From the NCBI RefSeq assembly GCF_050003625.1, contig NC_134398.1:70874891-70938890 (forward strand): DNA of 64,000 nt, in the 5' to 3' direction. Both the position numbers and the translations under genes were made by a program. This stretch comes from Haematobia irritans (Eukaryota; Arthropoda; Insecta; Diptera; Muscidae). Below are positions 10,795 to 22,329 of the stretch, piece after piece (the stretch's first letter is position 1; the number at the start of each line of letters is the position of its first letter). The notes beneath the pieces were generated by a model. It did no database searches. It had not been told where the DNA came from and worked only from the letters and a program-made list of their open reading frames with translations.

Positions 10795-11124
10795 AAATTG
10801 TGTTATATATATATCTAAATTATTTTTTTTTTATTCAATGTAAAAAATAAATATTCAATTTCAAAGTAACCCCAGATGAATTTGGAAAATTTTTTGTTAC
10901 ACCTCAGCGCATAGTTTAATCATAAGCTTGTACGTATTCTTTTTAAAATGTGGTTTTCTTTAAAAAAAAAGAATATTTTTTATGTATATTATTATTTGTT
11001 AATAATTTTTTTTTTGTGAAACCAGTTTAATGTTTTTCTTTATTGTACAAAAATATTTAATTTCAGAGCAACCCCAGATGGATTCGGACAAATTTCTAAT
11101 AGAGAATTGGTAAGTTTTCTTTTA
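10795..11124 (+). repeat. Tandem ~200-bp repeat with splice-site-like signals, units 1-2
   Basis: Two units with AGYAACCCCAGATG starts at 10865 and 11067, a 200-bp period. Unit 2 has an acceptor-like TTTCAG at 11061-11066 and a donor-like TTG|GTAAG at 11107-11114, bracketing 43 bases that are open in one frame (ATPDGFGQISNREL). The array is cut at TA 11123-11124 by family B and continues at 13792. Confidence 0.65.
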
Positions 11125-13791
11125 CACCCAGAAAAAAGCGAAAGAAAGAGTTAAAATGAACTCATTGTGAAGAAAGTTGAACTTCGTATAGCGCCAAAGA
11201 CATTTTTATTTGTTTGAACGATGTGATTTTCATAGAAATTAGGTAGAATGCATTCCATATATTAGTTAACATCTTCCTATATTTATGTACCACTATACTA
11301 CAGAATGAAAATTTTAACTGAATTGAATTCATATATGGAATGATTTTATTGAACTTTTTTCATTAATTTGGACAAATCTTACATATTTGTTGTAAAACTT
11401 TTACTTCAAAATTAGAACTGTTTATCTTCGTTTTTAAATACAATTTTATTTGTTTATATAGGCAATTTTTTCTTCAATAAAAACATGTTTTATTAATATA
11501 TTAAATATATTTATTAAGGTTCAACAGCATCAATTGTTATCAACTGTAAAACGTAATTTTTTCTTCTTCTTCTTCGTGTACCTTTCACTTTTAATAAGTT
11601 GCTGCCTAACGATTTTGTCCTCATTTTACAATTTCAATGCCTACAAATATAAAAAATCATAAACCAAGTTTTTCACAAAGGTAAGCGTCCTGAATGTTAC
11701 CTGATGAACATTGAAGTTTGAAGGTTGTTATCCTCTTGGTGATTTCTTTCTTTGTACACCATCACGAACATTGATAGACTTATTGTTTGTTATTTATGTT
11801 TAATAATTTTTCAAAAAACGAAAATTGTTCTCACTAATTGAAAATAACAAATATTTTATATATTTTATTTGTTATTTATTATATTATTTTACTATATTAT
11901 TTTTTAACAATCTCTCCATATACCATAACAACGCGATTCCAACTAAAAAACAACCCACACCCAGAAAAAAGTGCCTTCGAAACTAAAGGAAAAAATTTTC
12001 ATCAATATAGTTTATCCATTTTATTTCCATTAAGGTAAATTTTTGTGAAAAATAATAAAATTTACTCGTTTCAGTAAAAAAATCCTAAACTGTAAGCAGT
12101 TAGGAATAGTTCATTAACTAGAATAAGGCATGGAATTTTACTCATACTATTTTCTTCGCTGGGTATAAGAATTTACTACTGAAAAAGAAAATTTTATTCA
12201 GCGATAACAAAGCATTCGTAAAAATAAACAAAAACCGAACTAAAACCAAGTTTCCTCAAAATTAGTAAAATTTCTTATAAAATGATAATTGCGACTTCCT
12301 TTATAATAGAAAGTTTTTCATACATACGAACAACACTTGGCATAGAAAAATATTTTAGTTCATTCGTACTAAGAAGTATGCAATCCTTTCAAAACTTAAG
12401 GAAACACACTTGTTAGAATATAGGAAATTTTCCTAAATTTCTATTGTCTACCTGTAATCGATACCTGTCATCGTAATCGATGTGTTTGCGCGTGGGTGTA
12501 ATCGATATATTTGCGCGTCGGTTGTTTTTTTAGTTGGAATCGCGTTGTTTTGGTATACGGAGAGATTGTTAAAAAATAATATGGTAAAATAATATAATAA
12601 ATAACAAATAAAATATATAAAATATTTGTTATTTTAAATTAGTGAGAAAAATTTTCGTTTTTTTAAATAAATCTATCAATGTTCGTGATAGTGTATAAAG
12701 AAAGAAAACACCAGCAGAATAACAACCCTTTCATTTGTCTTCATTTTGGAATCTTCAATTATCAGGTAATATTCAGTGACGCTAACCTTTTGCAACAAAA
12801 ATGTTTTATGATTTTTTATATTTGTAGGTATTGAAATTGTAAAAGGAGGACAAAATCGTTAGGCAGCAACTTATTAAAAGTGAAAAGTACAAGAAGAAGA
12901 AAAAGTGCGTTTTACAGTTGATAATATCACACGGAAATTGGAAATAGTGGAATAATAAACTAATATTTCAAAGAGATTCGATGCTGTTGATTCTTAATAA
13001 ATATATTCAATATATTAATAAAACATGTCTTTTATTGAAGATAAAATTGCTTATAGAAATAAATAAAATTGTATTTAAAAACGAAGGTAAGCAGTTCTAA
13101 TTATGAAGTAAAAGTTTTACCACAAATGTGTAAGATTTGTCGAAATGAATGAAAAAATGTCAATAAAATCATTCCATATATGAATTCAAATTAGTTAAAT
13201 TTTTTCATTCTGTAGTATAGTGGTATATAAATATAGGAAAAAGTTAACTAATATATGGAATGCATTATTCCTAATTTCTACGAAAATCACATCGTTCAAA
13301 CAAATAAAAATGTCTTTGGCGCTATACGAAGTTCAACTTTCTTCACAATGAGTTCATTTTAACTTAAAGAAGGGGTCACTTTTTTCTGGGTGCATGCGCA
13401 AACATATCGATTACACCGATGACAGGTATCGATTACAGGTAGACAAAAGAGATATAGGAAAATTTCCTATTTTCTAAAAAGTATGGTTTCCTTAAGATTT
13501 GAAAGGATTGAATACTTCTTAGTACGAATGAATCAAAATATTTTTCTATGCCAAGTGTTATTCGTATGTATGATAAGCTTTCTATAATAAATGAAGTCAG
13601 AATTATCATTTTATAAGAAATTTTAGTAAACTTGAGGAAACTTGGGTTTAGTACGGGTTTTGTTTATTTTTTTTACTGAAACAAGTAAATTTTATTATTT
13701 CACACAAAAATTTAACTTAATGGAAACAAAATGGCTAAATTAAATTGATGAACATTTTTTCCTTTAGTTTCGAAGACACTTTTTTTCGGTG
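11125..13791 (+). mobile_element. Family B TIR element (outer copy), TA TSD, self-nested
   Basis: Ends are CACCCAGAAAAAAG and, inverted, CTTTTTTTCGGTG; TA at 11123-11124 and 13792-13793 is the target duplication, as for Tc1/mariner-type elements. The left part (11125-11957) and right part (13393-13791) together match the copy at 41765-44344. They are separated by another family B copy (11958-13392) in opposite orientation. No transposase is seen, so it is non-autonomous, about 1.2 kb without the insert. Confidence 0.75.
11958..13392 (-). mobile_element. Family B TIR element (inner copy, inverted)
   Basis: Starts CACCCAGAAAAAAGTG and ends CACTTTTTTCTGGGTG. It is in reverse orientation to the outer copy, so the segments read left to right as A, rc(B), rc(A), B. 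Both flanks are CA (11956-11957 and 13393-13394) rather than TA. Removing the insert restores a continuous family B sequence (AACCCATGCGCAAA, compare AACCCACGCGCAAA at 42900). Confidence 0.75.
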
Positions 13792-14545
13792 TATAAATTG
13801 TATTTCTTTTAACTAGAATATTTACGTTTTATCGTCAAAACTACAGGGTTTTAATACCTTATTTTAGTATTTCTTCAATCAAATGTTGTGGAAACCAATT
13901 TAATATTTTTAATGCAAAAAAAAATATTTAATTTCAGAATAACCCCTTAACAATTTGGAAAAATTTCTATTACTCTTCTGCTTATATTTTAATAGTGAAT
14001 TGGTAAGGTTTCTCTACCTTTCTTTTAACCAGAATATTTAGTTTTTTATGCATATTATTATTTCATTAATTAGAATTTTTGGAAACCAATTTACGGCCAC
14101 TTTCTTGTAGCTCCGTTAGGCTTTAACTGCCAGTTAACAGAAAGTAAATTGCAAATATCTTGTCTCCGGTTAACTTTAACTGAAAAATTTTCAGCAGTTA
14201 AATTTCTAACTGGCATGTGGAATATATAGGCAAGATGACAGATATGTCCATGGTACGGTTTAAAAGTTCGTTAGCTAACGGAGCACTAACGGAGCTTCAT
14301 GAAAATGGGGGTTAATGTAAAAAACAAATAAATTTCAGAGTAACCCCAAATAAATTTGAACAACTTTTTATATTTCCCCTCAGCGTACAATTTTATATAT
14401 TAAATTTTTGGCTTTCTTTTAACTAGAATATTTATTTTATTATGTCCTTCACATCGATAACAACTCAGTTTTATGTGTTAATATAGCATACTTCATCATT
14501 TCTCTAGTTGTTTCAGGTGCAAATTTTTTGAGATATGTTTACCTA
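13792..14545 (+). repeat. Tandem ~200-bp repeat with splice-site-like signals, units 3-4
   Basis: Continues the array after family B. Units start at 13938 and 14339; after subtracting the foldback insert at about 14093-14311 the spacing is about 180-200 bp. Acceptor-like TTTCAG occurs at 13932-13937 and 14333-14338, and a donor-like TTG|GTAAGG at 14000-14007. A further segment (14450-14545) matches the inverted copy at the window's right edge. Confidence 0.6.
14093..14311. mobile_element. Small foldback element (family F)
   Basis: Inserted inside the tandem repeat, interrupting CCAATTTA/ATGTAAAA. It carries inverted AGCTCCGTTAG and CTAACGGAGCT near its ends, and a middle with AGGCAAGATGACA. 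A second copy lacking the left end lies at 37626-37785 (GATTAACTTTAAC to CATGAAAATGGGGG). No coding capacity. Confidence 0.5.
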
Positions 14546-15340
14546 AGAAAAACGTTTGTCCTGACTGAAATTTGTTTAGACTAAAGAAACCACTTTAGCA
14601 ACAAAAGAAATCTTAGCCTAAATTTCATTTCGCAAAAAATAAATTCATTTTTTGCGTGTATGAAAAAAACGACAAACTAAAAGTTCAGTCTATTAACAAA
14701 GAAATAAAGTTTTAGCTGCTAATTTCCCAACTTCTTTCCATCATTATCTTCGCCAAACACTAAATAGAAGTGCTGTTGTGGAATGGATCTTCACTAAATG
14801 GAATTTATCGTCAGCCTAAAAGTATACCTTGGTTTAGCCAATTATTTAAATATTGATGCTAACAATCTACCAACAACCAGATGGCGCTCATTTATAGTGT
14901 TGAATGTTTTTGCACATCATTGTTTAAAATAGATCCATAGTGTATTTTACTCACGCACATTCACAAATTTTACACGCACGATATTTTTAGTAGGACTCAC
15001 GCAATTTTAGTATCTCGCCATTGAATGGTATATTACGGTTGAAGTTTACTTTTTGGAGTGCATAAATGCGAGAGTTCAAATACCTTCGTCGACAAGAAAA
15101 ATGTGGCACTCGTTATTTGATAGAGCGACAATCCTAGATTTGTATGAGTAATTTACCTGGGCGACCTGATTGATTAAACTCGAGAGCGTTGTAAAATTCT
15201 TAACATCATGCACAAATCGAAAATCTCATTAAAATTGAGTCAATGAAAACGTTTATTATGGAAGAGCTACAAGTAAGTATAAATATGATCGACTAATTCA
15301 TCAACAGTTGAAATATGAGTAATATTGCTTAATAAGTAAG
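14546..15340. other. Unassigned spacer
   Basis: No open frame, TSD or known repeat end seen. One TTTTTTGCGTG word near 14650 resembles a family C terminus but I found no partner. Confidence 0.35.
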
Positions 15341-16085
15341 AGTATTATGGCCAAGTTTGGGAAAATCGAGCAATGCATATATACGGGAGCTGTATCTAAA
15401 TCTGAACCAATTTGCATAATATTTTGCAGGTTTCATTGATAACACAGAAGGTTACCTTTTGCAAAATTTGAGTAAGATCAGTAAAGAAATGAGGCCTCTA
15501 TGGTCAAAAATAACATAAGGTTATTTTTATACCCTAAACCACATAGTTGTCAGGGTATAATAAGTTTGATCTGCCAAAAAATGTGCCTACCAGAAATATT
15601 GATTTTAGACCCAATAAAATATATACCAATCGACTCAGAATCACCTCCTCAGTCGATCTAGCGCTTGGTGTCCGTCCTTCCGTCCGTCTGTCCATGTATT
15701 CGTTGTTCACAGGATTCCGGTCGCAATTATTAAAAAATTTTGATGAAATTTGCTACAGGGAGTTTTTTGGGCACAAGGACGAACGCTATTGAATTTGGAA
15801 AAAAAATCGGATCAAATTTAGATATAGCTCCCATATATATGTATCGCTCGATTTCGACAAATGGGGTCACGTTGCGCTTTTTTTTTTCAAGCGGATCATC
15901 ACCAAATTTGGCAAAAGGCAAACTTTTTTCTTCGCCCGCAAAATTACATCCAAATCGGTTCAGATTTAGATATAGCTCTCATATATATGTATCGCCCGAT
16001 TTTCCCAAATTTGGCCCCAAAACCCTTATTTATCCACCGATCTTGCTCAAGGTTGGCTAAATGTAATCTTCTATAGCACTTACTA

Positions 16086-17018
16086 AAGGGTGATTTGTTA
16101 AGAGCTTGATAACTTTTTTTAAAAAAAAAACGCATAAAATTTGCAAAATCTCATCGGTTCTTTATTTGAAACGTTAGATTGGTCCATGACATTTACTTTT
16201 TGAAGATAATTTCATTTAAATGTTGACCGCGGCTGCGTCTTAGGTGGTCCATTCGGAAAGTCCAATTTTGGGCAACTTTTTCGAGCATTTCGGCCGGAAT
16301 AGCCCGAATTTCTTCGGAAATGTTGTCTTCCAAAGCTGGAATAGTTGCTGGCTTATTTCTGTAGACTTTAGACTTGACGTAGCCCCACAAAAAATAGTCT
16401 AAAGGCGTCAAATCGCATGATCTTGGTGGCCAACTTACCGGTCCATTTCTTGAGATGAATTGTTCTCCGAAGTTTTCCCTCAAAATTGCCATAGAATCGC
16501 GAGCTGTGTGGCATGTAGCGCCATCTTGTTGAAACCACATGTCAACCAAGTTCAGTTCTTCCATTTTTGGCAACAAAAAGTTTGTTAGCATCGAACGATA
16601 GCGATCGCCATTCACCGTAACGTTGCGTCCAACAGCATCTTTGAAAAAATACGGTCCAATGATTCCACCAGCGTACAAACCACACCAAACAGTGCATTTT
16701 TCGGGATGCATGGGCAGTTCTTGAACGGCTTCTGGTTGCTCTTCACTCCAAATGCGGCAATTTTGCTTATTTACGTAGCCATTCAACCAGAAATGAGCCT
16801 CATCGCTGAACAAAATTTGTCGATAAAAAAGCGGATTTTCTGCCACTGATTTTGGTAATAAAATTCAATGATTTGCAAGCGTTGCTCGTTAGTAAGTCTA
16901 TTCATTATGAAATGTCAAAGCATACTGAGCATCTTTCTCTTTGACACCATGTCTGAAATCCCACGTGATCTGTCAAATACTAATGCATGAAAATCCTAAC
17001 CTCAAAAGAATCACCCTT
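16086..17018 (-). mobile_element. rosa-like (DD41D) Tc1/mariner transposon, copy 1
   Basis: Ends are AAGGGTGATTTGTTAAG and, inverted, AAGGGTGATTCTTTTGAG, flanked by TA at 16084-16085 and 17019-17020. Removing it restores the family H repeat (CTATAGCACTAC then TATATGTGCAAAA). Length 933 bp. It encodes the catalytic domain of a transposase but has lost most of the DNA-binding part through an internal deletion. The sequence is nearly identical to copy 2 at 38816-39736, so both inserted recently. Confidence 0.9.
16193..16905 (-). pseudogene. rosa-like DD41D transposase lacking its DNA-binding domain (copy 1)
   Basis: The true start ATG is at 16903-16905 and gives MNRLTNEQRLQIIEFYYQNQ, the start of the helix-turn-helix region. 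A deletion after codon 20 then joins to AENPLFYRQIL out of frame. The long open stretch 16193-16846 holds the catalytic core: FSDEAHFWLNG (first Asp), WFQQDGATCH (second Asp) and CDLTPLDYFLWG (third Asp). I count 41 residues between the second Asp and the Asp of TPLD, hence DD41D, the rosa-type spacing. The apparent start of that stretch is a GTG at the deletion junction, so no functional protein is expected. Confidence 0.88.
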
Positions 17019-17279
17019 TATATGTGCAAAAAAATCATCGAAATCGGTTCAGATTTAGCTATAGCTCCCATATATATGTACCTCCCGATTTTTCTAAATT
17101 TGGCCATAAAGCCCTTATATATCAACCGATCTTACTCAAAGTTGGCTAGATCTAGTCCTCTATAGTACTAAATATATGTGCAAAATTTAATCGAAATCGG
17201 TTCAGATGTAGATATAGCTCCCATATATGTATCGCCCGATTTTGAAAAATTCGCCCATAATTACCTTATGTTTGACCAT

Positions 17280-17460
17280 ACAGGCCTCAAACTTTATTTG
17301 AATAGAATTTTTTTCAAAATTTTATTTCTATGGAATTTTTACTCAAAATTTTATTTCAATAGAATTTATTATCAAAATTATATTCCTATAGAAAAATTTC
17401 TCAAAAAAGTTTGTTTATAGAAAATTTTTCCAAAATTTTATTTCTATAGAGACTTAACAA
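17280..17460. repeat. AT minisatellite (TTTCTATAGAAATTTT type)
   Basis: Degenerate ~25-30-bp repeats of CAAAATTTTATTTCTATAG/AATTTTT. The same repeat occurs at about 360-600, 33600-33830, 34085-34225 and 34737-34880, and here too it is followed by TTTTGGTAGAATTCTAC. Confidence 0.6.
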
Positions 17461-18531
17461 AAAAATTACTATTTTTGGTAGAATTCTACAAACAGTGGTA
17501 ACCGTGGTGGTAATACAAATTTATTTTCCAGTTTATATGCGTTACATTTTCATGTTTTAAGATAATAAAGTACTTAGACCCATTTTTGTTTTGTAAAATT
17601 TGTTTAAATTTAACGAAAATATTGTAGGGAAAATTGTTTGGGAATGTATGAGAAAGTAGGGAACTTTTTTTGTCCTTGTAGGGTAAACCGAACATTTTCC
17701 CTGGCAACACTGACTATGAGCTATAGTCAGATTGAGACAAAGCACCCATAAACATGTACCCCTTAATTTTCTTAAATATGCAACAGCGGCTTTTCTCTTA
17801 GACGTATATCAATGCTACCCCACAAATGCTTATGATAACCAATTCAGTAAGGTTGGTTTAGAGTATGATATAGTCGGCCCCGCCCGACTTTCTACTTTAC
17901 TTACTTGTTTTAAATATATATGGGAGCTATCTCAAAATCTGAACCGATTTCGACGAAATTTCGCACATATAGTTAGTACTATAGAGGACTGTATCTAGCC
18001 AAGTTTGAGTAAGATCGGTTGAGAAATAAGGGTTTTATGGCCAAATTTGGAAAAATAGGGCGATACATATCTATGGGAGCTATAGCTAAATCTAAACAGA
18101 TTTTGATGAAACTTTGCAGACTTGAAGGATGATGAAGACGATTACTTTTTGCCAAATTTGATGACGATCCGTTTTTAAAACTTCGCAACGCTAACCCATT
18201 TGTCAAAATCGGACGATACATATATATGGCAGCTATATCTAAATTTGCTCCGGTTTCTTCTAAATTCAATGGCGTTCGTCCTTGTGTCCAAAAAACACCC
18301 TGTACCAAATTTCATCAAAATCGGTTAATAATTGCGACCGAAATCCTGTGAACAACAAATACATGGACAGACTGACGGACGGACGGACACCAAGCGCTAG
18401 ATCGACTGAGGAGGGGATTCTGAGTTTATCGGTATATATTTTATGGGGTCTAAAATCAATATTTCTGGTAGGCACATTTTCTGGCAGATCAAAGTTATTA
18501 TACCCTGACCACTATGTGGTGTAGGGTATAA

Positions 18532-18892
18532 AAAGTTGTTATATTAATGCATTTGTTTCATTGACCCAATATTAACGAAGTTTTTCTAGTTAGAATTGTA
18601 ATTTTCGAATCTCGAAAATTTAATTGTGCTAGTTTTATGTCGATTTGTTATGCATTTTTTTATTTTATTAAATTACCGAGATATTTCGAATAAAATTTTT
18701 GCCAGAATCGCAATTTTGGAAATCTCGAAACTATGAAAGTTGTGCTAGCCGAGTACATAATTAAATAAAAACTCTATCTTTTATAGTTTTTGAGAAATTG
18801 AAATATTCGAAAAATTCCCATAATCGATATTTTCGAGTTTCGAAAAGTTTAATTCTCACTTTATGCGAATTCTCACTTGTGCAAAATATATC
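18532..18892. other. Unassigned AT-rich spacer
   Basis: Contains several TTTCGAATCTCGAAAATT-like stretches (18605, 18720, 18835), a weak ~110-bp periodicity, but no gene or element end. Confidence 0.3.
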
Positions 18893-18894
18893 TA

Positions 18895-19496
18895 CACTCA
18901 ATAAAAAGTTTACTTCGATCCAAAGATGTTGACCTTCCTTTAAGGATTGCTATTGAATTCGATCAAAAGCTGCGTCTTCTTTACAATAAAGACATTTTTA
19001 GCGAACTATTTGGCTTTAAACCTAGTATCAGTAAAATTACAATAAGGATACGGATCTCATTTATGGAATTTTCACTCTATTTTCCCGTTATATTAATAAA
19101 GCTCTTCAGACACAAAAAAATTAAAAATCCAAATTATAACGGATACTTTAAAATAAAAAATATTTTCTTGATTCCGAAAAAAAACTTTAAACCAAAGATG
19201 AAAAACCTTAAAATAATTCTTAGTCCGTTTTTATCTTAAATCTAAAGATTTAATATTTCAATTAATTTAAGGATTATTTTTTAACTCAAAAAAGTGTTTG
19301 TTTACTTTAAGTAAAATTGTGACGCAAATGTATAAAATTTGTGCCTTAAATTTAATTACTTTTTTTTAAATAATGACCAAAACTTTCTCTTAATTAAAAT
19401 TCCATTATTTTAAAAAATTTGTCCTTAATATTGCGTAAACTGCGTAAAACATAGATCGCATAATCATTAATAACAAGTAAATATTTTTTTTCAGTG
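18895..19496. mobile_element. TIR element with CACTCAATAAAAAG/CAGTG ends and TA TSD
   Basis: Left end CACTCAATAAAAAGTTTAC, right end ATTTTTTTTCAGTG, flanked by TA at 18893-18894 and 19497-19498, 602 bp. It contains a 120-codon open stretch (18877-19239) without any recognisable domain, which I regard as chance. Confidence 0.55.
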
Positions 19497-19499
19497 TAG

Positions 19500-19990
19500 G
19501 CCTTAGATTCTTGACATGTTTCAAGAGCATAATGATTTTTCTAAATATTTGTTGTAACCATGTCAAAGGTCTTGTCTTACACCAATTATTTTGGTATTAT
19601 TTCCGAGCCAAAGCAGAGGAGAATTCAAGTAAGGATAAACTTAAGACACAATTCTCCTTCACCACAAAAATAATAAAGAAGAGTTTACTTGATTCAAGCC
19701 GTAGCGGTGTCAAAAGTACGGTAAGTACGGTTTTTCTAAATCTATGTACTTAATTCTTAATTTAATCCCAAAAATATTAAGTAGAGATTTCTTAATTTTA
19801 GAAATTTTCAATCGTGTTTATGCTTCCTTTAAGTACGGAAAGTGTAATGGAAGCCAACCAACAACAACCTTTATTTTTATTCTCATTTGCTATGACTCAT
19901 AAAGGAATATCAAGTTAACCTATTCTTATTTTAAGCCATAGTCGCCTTAAGATAGCAAACGAATGCAAGCAACTGCCATTACAAGCAAAA
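19500..19990. repeat. Dispersed AT-rich repeat with partner near 37880
   Basis: 19751-19840 (CTTAATTTAATCCCAAAAAT, GGCTTCCTTTAAGTACGG-like) matches 37890-37970. AGCCATAGTCGCCTTAAGATAGCAAA near 19935 resembles 41190-41220. No ends defined, no coding region. Confidence 0.35.
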
Positions 19991-22087
19991 ACAAGTATAT
20001 ACAGCAGTAAGTTCGGCCGGGCCGAATCTTAAATACCCACCACCATGAATCAAATATCAGGGTTTCCTTTGAAATTTCAGAGGGGTTTGAGGTCAGATCA
20101 AGCAGAGCAGTTCAACCAGTACACTTCCTGAAGATAAATTTAAAAATTTTACCTACACTGAAAAAAATATTGTCGTGAGGTCAAAGATTTCATGTATTTA
20201 AAATACGAATACAAATTTTGCTTAGCATAGAAGACGCATTTCTCTAAAATAAAGTTATTTTCCTTGTCCAAAAGTCGATAAACTTTTCAATGAAGTCATA
20301 TTGTCCTTATAATTAAGTGATTTGACTTCAAAATGGGTATCTTAACATGAAAGAAAAAATTTATAGGCTAAGGTCAACTTGACTTTAATAATTCAGAAAA
20401 ATTCTTTAAATTTAATGAAATTGTCTTTAAATTTGTTGTCTTTTTGCATCTTGACTACAAAGCAAAAAATCGTTCAAATATGGGACATGTTTTTCAAAAC
20501 TTTATTTTAAAGAAGTTTTTTACTTCAAACATAGCATAATTTCTACTGGAAGTTGAGTCCTAATTTGGAAAATAAAGTTGCCGTTAACCCGTTTTTAAAG
20601 GACTTTGATAGCATATGAAGAAAAAAAGCTGAGAAAGCGAAAAATTAAAATTTGCTTCCTAGAAGCTAGTACACAAAACCTAAATTTAAAAGAGAATTGT
20701 GTCTTAAAAGTATCCTTACTTGTATTCTCCGCTTCTTTGGCTCGGAATCAATACCAAATTTTTTAAAGTAAAGACAAAATCTTTGGAACCGAGTATGCTT
20801 TTTTTCAGTGTATGAAGACTATATCAGATTCTCGATTTATAAGAACCATTTTTTTTTTTTGAGTTTTAGAGGAATCATTAACATCTCTTGTAAGTGTGCA
20901 AGAAAATTATAAAATAACGTCTTGATTTGAAATCTTGAATCTGTAGATTTTCACCCGAAAAGTAAAATGTGGACATTTTACATTGAGTTTCAAGCAATTT
21001 TCATGATCAGTGCGCCTTCTATACCCTCAAGAAGTGAAATCGGTCTATATGGAGGCATTATGAAATGGACCGATAAAAACTTAATCCGATACACGTTTTT
21101 GTCAACCTAAAATACCAGAATATTTACAATTTCAGGCAAATCGGATAAAATCTACAGCTTCTAGAAACCCAAGGAGTTAAATCGGGAGATCGTTCTTATG
21201 GGGGCTACACTAAAATATGGACTGATACTCACTGTTTTCAGCACACCTCTTTATGGCCCGAAAATATCTCTAGATTTCCAATTTCAGGCAAATTGGATAA
21301 AAACTACGGTTTCTATAAGACCAAGACCCCAAATCGGGAGGTCGGTTTATATGGGGACCATACCAAAACATGGACCGATGCTCACCATTTTTGGCACATC
21401 TCTTTATGGTTCTAAAATACCTCTAGATTTCGAATTTCAGGTAAATTGTGTAAAAACTGCGGATTGTAGAAGCCCAAGAAGTAAAATCGGGAGATCGGTC
21501 TATATGGGAGCTATACCAAAACATGGACCGATATTCACCATTTTTGGCACACCTCTTTATGGTCATAAAATACCTCTAGATTTAAAATTTCAGGCAAATT
21601 GGATAAAAACTACGATTTCTAAAAGCGCAAGACTCAAATCGGGAGGTCGGTTTATATGGGGACCATACCAAAACATGAACCGATACTCACTATTTTTGGC
21701 ATACCTATTTATGGTTCGAAAATACCTCAAGATTTCCAATTTCAGGCAAATTGGATAAAAACTACGATTTCTATAAGCCCAAGACCCCATATCTGGAGGT
21801 CGGTTTATATGGGGACTATATCAAAACCTGGACCGATATAGCCCATCTTCGAACTTGACCTGCCTGCAGACAAAAGACGAGTTTGTGTAAAACGATTGCT
21901 TCATTATTGAAGACTGTAGAGTGATTAAAACAGACAGACAGCCAGACAGACGGACATGGTTATATCGTCTTAGAATTTCTTCCTGATCAAGATCTTTATA
22001 TAGTCGGAAATCGATATTTCGATAAGTTACAAACGGAATGACAAACTTATTATACCCCCGTCACCATTCTATGGTGGTGGGTATAAA
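19991..22087. repeat. Dispersed repeat family H2 with hairpin termini
   Basis: Begins AACAAGTATATACAGCAG, then a TTCGGCCGGGCCGAA hairpin (20012-20026), then AAATACCCACCACCATGAAT. Ends at 22087 with TTATACCCCCGTCACCATTC and TGGTGGTGGGTATAAA, itself a hairpin. The interior (21040-21850) is about five copies of a ~160-bp module with CGGGAGATCGGTCTATATGG and TTTCAGGCAAATTGGATAAA. The second copy is at 53121-54129. A family A MITE is inserted at 20156. Small open frames here are by-products of the module. Confidence 0.65.
20156..20810 (+). mobile_element. MITE family A, copy 1, TA TSD
   Basis: Ends CACTGAAAAAAATATTGTCG and ATGCTTTTTTTCAGTG; TA at 20154-20155 and 20811-20812. Removal restores the H2 sequence ACCTATGAA seen uninterrupted at 53290. 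655 bp, no coding capacity. TA target and CAGTG-type termini fit a Tc1/mariner-mobilised MITE. Confidence 0.8.
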
Positions 22088-22169
22088 AACAGTTGTCGGG
22101 GGTTGAAAATCAATGAGAGCATTTGTGCTCTCATTAGCTAACTCTCACTGGCACATTAACTAACAATTT

Positions 22170-22310
22170 TATTTTTTTATTTTATTTTATCAAATAAGAA
22201 TACTTTGTACTTAATATGAGTATAACTTAAAATTTTAAGTGTGAATTCAGGCTAAAAATAAGAATTTGAAACTTGATTTTAAAAGTCTACTTTTCTTCGG
22301 GTGTTTATAT
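22170..22310. repeat. Fragment of dispersed repeat shared with 41330-41520
   Basis: Words TACTTAATATGAGTATAAC, AATTCAGGCTAAAAATAAG and TTTGAAACTTGATTTTA are shared in order with 41400-41510. Ends with CTTCGGGTGT, like a TIR end. Class unknown. Confidence 0.4.
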
Positions 22311-22329
22311 TTCGGTCTCGCATACTTGA

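Larger units (their letters stand above)
15345..18531. repeat. Long inverted dispersed repeat (family H) ending in TATACCC hairpins
   Basis: The left arm has TATACCCTAAACCACATAG..GGGTATA (15529-15560) and then GATCTAGCGCTTGGTGTCCG. The right arm (about 18240-18531) is its reverse complement and ends in TATACCCTGACCAC...GGGTATA. Between them a ~170-bp module around GGTTCAGATTTAGATATAGC and CCCATATATATGTATCGCCC recurs in both orientations. A CGGGCGGGGCCGAC-type hairpin followed by TACTTACTTGTTT is at 17872-17905. A rosa-like transposon (16086-17018) sits in it, and an AT minisatellite lies at 17280-17460. No protein recognised; class uncertain. Confidence 0.6.

Noticed and set aside
11700..11730. 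Hammerhead core candidate (CTGATGA)
   Set aside because: No GAAA partner or stem II; same for the CTGATGA words at 42700 and 24408.
16193..16846. Complete 217-residue transposase gene
   Set aside because: The apparent start is a GTG at a deletion junction; the real ATG upstream is out of frame, and the DNA-binding part is gone.
18877..19239. 120-codon open stretch
   Set aside because: Crosses the left end of a TIR element; composition is that of AT-rich noncoding DNA, no domain.
21198..21758. 186-codon open stretch with internal repeats
   Set aside because: The protein repeats are the ~160-bp H2 repeat module read in frame; the same module occurs out of frame elsewhere.
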